Of a stretch of 64,000 nucleotides of DNA, positions 60,705 to 64,000 are shown piece by piece (position 1 is the stretch's first letter; each line of letters opens with the position of its first letter). The notes beneath the pieces are model-generated. The model saw only the letters and a list, made by a program, of their open reading frames with translations, did no database searches and had not been told where the DNA came from. Made by a program: the position numbers and the translations under genes. The stretch is from JBKEAJ01 sp047975005. GTDB lineage: Bacteria > Bacteroidota > Bacteroidia > Bacteroidales > Prolixibacteraceae. The stretch spans positions 1 to 64,000 of the forward strand of contig JBKECW010000103.1 of assembly GCA_047975005.1 (NCBI GenBank). The letters run 5' to 3'.

Positions 60705-63289
60705 TAATAGGTATTTGCTACTGACATGTATTTGAAATCTTCGGTGTTTATATTCTCATTGTCATCAGATATAAATACCACTCTGTATTCTTTGTTTGGG
60801 AGAATGTCAAAGAAATTGTCTGAGAAGCTGCCTCTTACTTTGTCGTTATACAAATATACGTTCTTCAGCAATTTATCTGAAGATATCTTGAGGATTAATT
60901 TGTTGCCGTCAGTAGTGAAATTTATTTGTGGACTACAACCTTTTGGTAGATTTAAATCTTTGACTCTCTTACTATAGAATAAATTAGAGCACAACATCTT
61001 GCCATTGCTCTCAACTTCGACCTGCAATACACTATAGCTGTCGAGTCCGCGTAGATTGGTATCGCTCAAGTTATATTGTCCGATTGTTTGACTTGTATTG
61101 GCTTGCATATCAAATTCTTCACTCCATTCGCTTTTTATTTCTCCGGCAAAATTGATGACTTTGAAGTTCGCTGTGCAAGGCAAAGATTGTTCGTGCGTAC
61201 TGTCAGAAATCATGCTGACAACCAGATTATTAGCAACTCTGTGTGGAGATACGGCAAATGTGTTAAACGCCTTTTTTATAAAATATTGTTCAGCTTTCCA
61301 TTCGCCATAATAGTCTATGGTCGACCATGATGCGACAGGCCAAACGTCGTTTAATTGCCAAAGCAAGGATCCCATGCAGAAAGGTTTGTTGCGACGATGC
61401 GAAAGCATCCCTTCCATCATTCCTTCGGCTTGTAAAACCTGTCCTATGTATAGAAATTGCTCAAAGCCTTCGGGTATATTATAATACTTATCCATATACC
61501 ATTTTATCCTCAGGTTGCCTATTCCACTACGTTGATGCGAGGACATCACTTCCGATTCTATGTCCCAGTCCTCTTCTGTGGTATATTTCATAACACTGCT
61601 AAAAATGGGGAACGACTGGAAGCCATACTCGCTGACAAAGCGAGACTTGTGCTCTTCAAAACCAGAAAACTCTTGTTTCCCATGCCACACTCCCCAATAA
61701 TGCATGTCTCCATCATTGGATGTCTCTTCTGTTGCTCTTTGACTTGTGGTGCCGGTCGATGGAGATGAAGGCCAATAAGGCAAGTTGCTGTATTTGTCTA
61801 CTTGCTTTGGTAGTAAATCGTGGAAAAGAGCAAGATATCCATTCCATATTTCGACTCTTTGTTCTTCTGTATATTCTTGTTTCCAGCCCCAACCTCCCTT
61901 GGGTTCGTTGTTGGCCCATGCATTCTCTATCTCGTTGTTGCCACACCAAAGTGCGATGCATGAGTGATTTCTAAGCCTCTTGATGTTGTATGCCGCCTCC
62001 TTCTCAATACTCTTCAAGAAGGTACTGTCCCACGGATACATGCTACATGCAAACATGAAGTCTTGCCAAACCATGAGTCCATACTTATCGCATAGCTCGT
62101 AGAACTTTTCGTACTCGTAGATACCTCCGCCCCACACTCTTATCATATTCATATTAACTTCTTGTGCAGAGCTCAGTATGTGTTCATAGGTCTGATCGCT
62201 TACTCTTGCCGGAAAAACATCATTAGGAATATAATTAGCTCCTTTAGCAAAGACTGGAATGCCATTGACCTTAAAATAAAAAGGAGTACCGAGAGAGTCC
62301 TTTTCTGTTACTAGTTCTATTTGTCTCAATCCTATCTTGTTATCTTGCTTGTCAACCAAATTGCCATTCTCATAAAGTTCGCATTCAAAGTCGTAAAGAT
62401 ATGCTTCGCCCATCCCATTGGGCCACCATAATTCTGGATTATTGATTTTTATTGGTATGTTTACGGTGTTTTTTGATACTCCTGTTTTGGCCTCTGCCAC
62501 AACCTTCCCATTTGCCTTGATGACTATCTTCGTGTTTCTGAAGTTTTCTCCGGCAAGCTCTATTTGGGCTAAAACCGAGGCTTCGGCTTTGTCTACACTC
62601 AATTGCTTGTAGTAAATATCATTAATTCTAACGGCATCCCAAGTTATAAGTGTAATAGGTCTCCATATCCCAGATGAAACCAAACGTGGTCCCCAGTCCC
62701 ACCCAAAATGATATGGCGCCTTCCTTATGTAAGGACTTACTCGCTGGTCTTCTTCTAAGCCACCGTTGGTCGACTGGTCATTGCTCGCAGGGAGTTTATA
62801 ATCCTGTTTACCTAGAATATGCAAGGCTTCTTTGATTGGAGACTTAAAGTAAATGGTCAGTTCATTGTTTTCCTTGATTATATCTTTCACATTTACTATG
62901 TGTCCGACAAACATATTGTCTGATGACAGTATTATCTTTCCATTGAGAAAAACATCCGCATAGGTGTCCAGTCCGTCAAATTGTAATTCTATATGATCTT
63001 TTTCAAGCCTATCTTTGCTAATCTCAAAATTGCATCTATAAACCCAGTCTTTTTTGTCTATCCATTGAAGGTCCTTTTCGTTTATACGATAGAAAGGATC
63101 TTCTATTTCTTCGTTTGCTAACAAGTCTGTGTGTACGCAACCTGGCACTGTTGCCAGCATCCACTTGTCAGTTGATGCATCCTTGAATGACCATTTATCT
63201 TTTATTTCAGTTCTTTCTATAATGTTGTCGTCTTTACAACTCGTTTGTACAGCCAATAATATCGTTAAGATTGTAAATAATCTGTTCAT
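60704..63289 (-). CDS. Lipoprotein beta-mannosidase, GH2
   Basis: 861 residues with a lipoprotein signal (LAVQTSC, lipidated C18). It removes beta-linked mannose from the ends of manno-oligosaccharides or N-glycan cores. The N-terminal sugar-binding and Ig-like domains contain VPGCVHTDLL, FDGLDTYADVFLNG, RKAPYHFGWDWGPRL and NPELWWPNGMGEAYLYDF. In the TIM barrel the acid/base glutamate lies in WCGNNEIENAW and the nucleophile in RFVSEYGFQSFP. WYMDKYYNIP and GSLLWQLNDVWPVASWS are typical of bacterial beta-mannosidases. A -7 box (TATATTTG, 63325-63318) lies upstream. Confidence 0.93.
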   Translation of the reverse strand: MNRLFTILTILLAVQTSCKDDNIIERTEIKDKWSFKDASTDKWMLATVPGCVHTDLLANEEIEDPFYRINEKDLQWIDKKDWVYRCNFEISKDRLEKDHIELQFDGLDTYADVFLNGKIILSSDNMFVGHIVNVKDIIKENNELTIYFKSPIKEALHILGKQDYKLPASNDQSTNGGLEEDQRVSPYIRKAPYHFGWDWGPRLVSSGIWRPITLITWDAVRINDIYYKQLSVDKAEASVLAQIELAGENFRNTKIVIKANGKVVAEAKTGVSKNTVNIPIKINNPELWWPNGMGEAYLYDFECELYENGNLVDKQDNKIGLRQIELVTEKDSLGTPFYFKVNGIPVFAKGANYIPNDVFPARVSDQTYEHILSSAQEVNMNMIRVWGGGIYEYEKFYELCDKYGLMVWQDFMFACSMYPWDSTFLKSIEKEAAYNIKRLRNHSCIALWCGNNEIENAWANNEPKGGWGWKQEYTEEQRVEIWNGYLALFHDLLPKQVDKYSNLPYWPSSPSTGTTSQRATEETSNDGDMHYWGVWHGKQEFSGFEEHKSRFVSEYGFQSFPIFSSVMKYTTEEDWDIESEVMSSHQRSGIGNLRIKWYMDKYYNIPEGFEQFLYIGQVLQAEGMMEGMLSHRRNKPFCMGSLLWQLNDVWPVASWSTIDYYGEWKAEQYFIKKAFNTFAVSPHRVANNLVVSMISDSTHEQSLPCTANFKVINFAGEIKSEWSEEFDMQANTSQTIGQYNLSDTNLRGLDSYSVLQVEVESNGKMLCSNLFYSKRVKDLNLPKGCSPQINFTTDGNKLILKISSDKLLKNVYLYNDKVRGSFSDNFFDILPNKEYRVVFISDDNENINTEDFKYMSVANTY

Positions 63290-63317
63290 TGCTTATAGTA
63301 TGTTATTATATATTGCT

Positions 63318-63325
63318 CAAATATA
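63318..63325 (-). promoter_or_regulatory. Putative -7 box (TATATTTG) for the beta-mannosidase-ubiX operon
   Basis: TATATTTG on the minus strand, 28 nt upstream of the beta-mannosidase ATG at 63289. No clear TTTG at -33. Confidence 0.45.
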
Positions 63326-63410
63326 CGCTATTATTTTAAATTAGTTCTTGTACGTTGTCATATTTATCTGAAACGGGGTTCTGTTTCAAATAAGTGCTAT
63401 TGCTGCACGA

Positions 63411-63442
63411 CTTGTTTAGGAGTAGATTTTTTTCTATTTTTG
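63411..63442 (+). promoter_or_regulatory. Putative promoter of the M23 peptidase gene
   Basis: CTTG (63411-63414), a 20-bp spacer and TATTTTTG (63435-63442), 22 nt before the ATG at 63465. One change from consensus in the -33 box. Confidence 0.5.
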
Positions 63443-63464
63443 AACTAAATATTAATTTTCTAGA

Positions 63465-63950
63465 ATGAATAGGTCTTTTGTAGTTTCCATATTTATTATT
63501 TCCCTTATTATGCTGAGTTCCTGTGCTAAAGGTCTACGACCAAATGCCGTCAGGGATACATATCCCAGCATATATCCTGTAAAGAAAGAAGATATAACCA
63601 GCCAGTCTAACTATGGCATGCGCAACGGGCGTATGCATGCAGGGCAGGATTTGGCTGCCCCGAAGGGCACGTACGTGTTTGCTGCCGCAAAGGGGATTGT
63701 TACCTATGCAAAACGTAATAGAAAGTCGGGATACGGAAAAATGATTACCATAAAACACGACTCCCAATACACAACGGTTTATGCGCACCTATCTAGAATT
63801 AGAGTGAAGGTTGGCAAAAGAGTTAAGAAGGGACAGTTTATTGGCAAAGTCGGCAATACCGGACGCTCCACAGGACCACACTTGCACTACGAGGTAAGGG
63901 TGAACGATAAGCCTGTCGATCCTCGTCCATACTTGCTTAATAAGTGGTGA
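63465..63950 (+). CDS. M23 (LytM) peptidase lipoprotein
   Basis: 161 residues with a lipoprotein signal (IMLSSC, lipidated C20) and a single compact M23 domain. The zinc and catalytic residues are all present: H58 and D62 in MHAGQDLAAP, H108 in VYAHLSRIRV, and H139 and H141 in GPHLHYEVRVN. It is therefore expected to cut peptidoglycan cross-bridges in the periplasm, unlike inactive LytM activators. The protein is short for the family, with no coiled coil. It has its own promoter and no visible partner before the window ends. Confidence 0.9.
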   Translation: MNRSFVVSIFIISLIMLSSCAKGLRPNAVRDTYPSIYPVKKEDITSQSNYGMRNGRMHAGQDLAAPKGTYVFAAAKGIVTYAKRNRKSGYGKMITIKHDSQYTTVYAHLSRIRVKVGKRVKKGQFIGKVGNTGRSTGPHLHYEVRVNDKPVDPRPYLLNKW

Positions 63951-64000
63951 TAGGCGTTTAGTATCTACTCATAATGTTTGTGAGTCCCAGATAAGATGCA

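Noticed and set aside
1..64000. CRISPR array or insertion sequence
   Set aside because: No regularly spaced direct repeats and no transposase-like protein were found.

Overview
The window comes from a member of the Bacteroidetes, most likely the order Bacteroidales. Direct signs are a SusC/SusD pair, lipoprotein sulfatases and glycosidases, a PCMD-domain lipoprotein, a GSCFA protein, a Rho factor with a long disordered insertion, and many copies of the Bacteroidetes promoter (a -7 box TAnnTTTG, often with TTTG about 19-21 bp upstream). Base composition is moderate, and genes lie on both strands in short operons. No rRNA, CRISPR array, transposase or integrase was seen.

Region by region. 1-3.4 kb: two lipoprotein sulfatases flanking a decayed YoeB-type toxin-antitoxin relic. 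3.5-5.4 kb: kdsA directly downstream of an Xre/RES toxin-antitoxin pair. 5.4-9.5 kb: hisS-yhbP, an HD-domain protein with an unknown partner, and a 2-Cys peroxiredoxin. 9.6-12.1 kb: polyphosphate kinase fused to an ArsC-like domain. 12.1-18 kb: an outer-membrane barrel protein, a PCMD lipoprotein and a giant GH31 glycosidase ending in fn3, F5/8C, dockerin and cohesin-like modules. 18.4-22.7 kb: aldA-lutABC, a lactaldehyde-to-lactate-to-pyruvate operon. 22.9-27 kb: tRNA-His, typA, a truncated BRO-N gene, thyA and folA. 27-32.7 kb: susD-like and susC-like genes and recX.

33-46.9 kb is one long surface-polysaccharide (O-antigen or capsule) cluster. It holds wecC and wecB (UDP-ManNAcA supply), a Wzx flippase, a Wzy-like polymerase, three glycosyltransferases, a CapK/PaaK-like adenylating enzyme, a bi-domain oxidoreductase and a heparinase-like protein. 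An AT-rich block near 39.2-41.8 kb looks acquired and contains a headless gene remnant.

47-64 kb: putA, a small membrane protein, tpx, a GSCFA protein, rpsA, rnz, a second flippase, tRNA-Pro(CGG), efp, rho, ubiX, a GH2 beta-mannosidase and an M23 peptidase lipoprotein.

Together the genes suggest a glycan-degrading bacterium. Sulfatases, GH31, beta-mannosidase and the SusCD pair would release and import host or plant glycans. AldA-LutABC would finish oxidation of lactaldehyde derived from deoxy-sugars. The polysaccharide cluster builds the cell's own surface coat. The most unusual items are the PPK1-ArsC fusion, the xre-res-kdsA arrangement with its two-turn operator repeat, the dockerin plus cohesin GH31, and the mosaic polysaccharide cluster.
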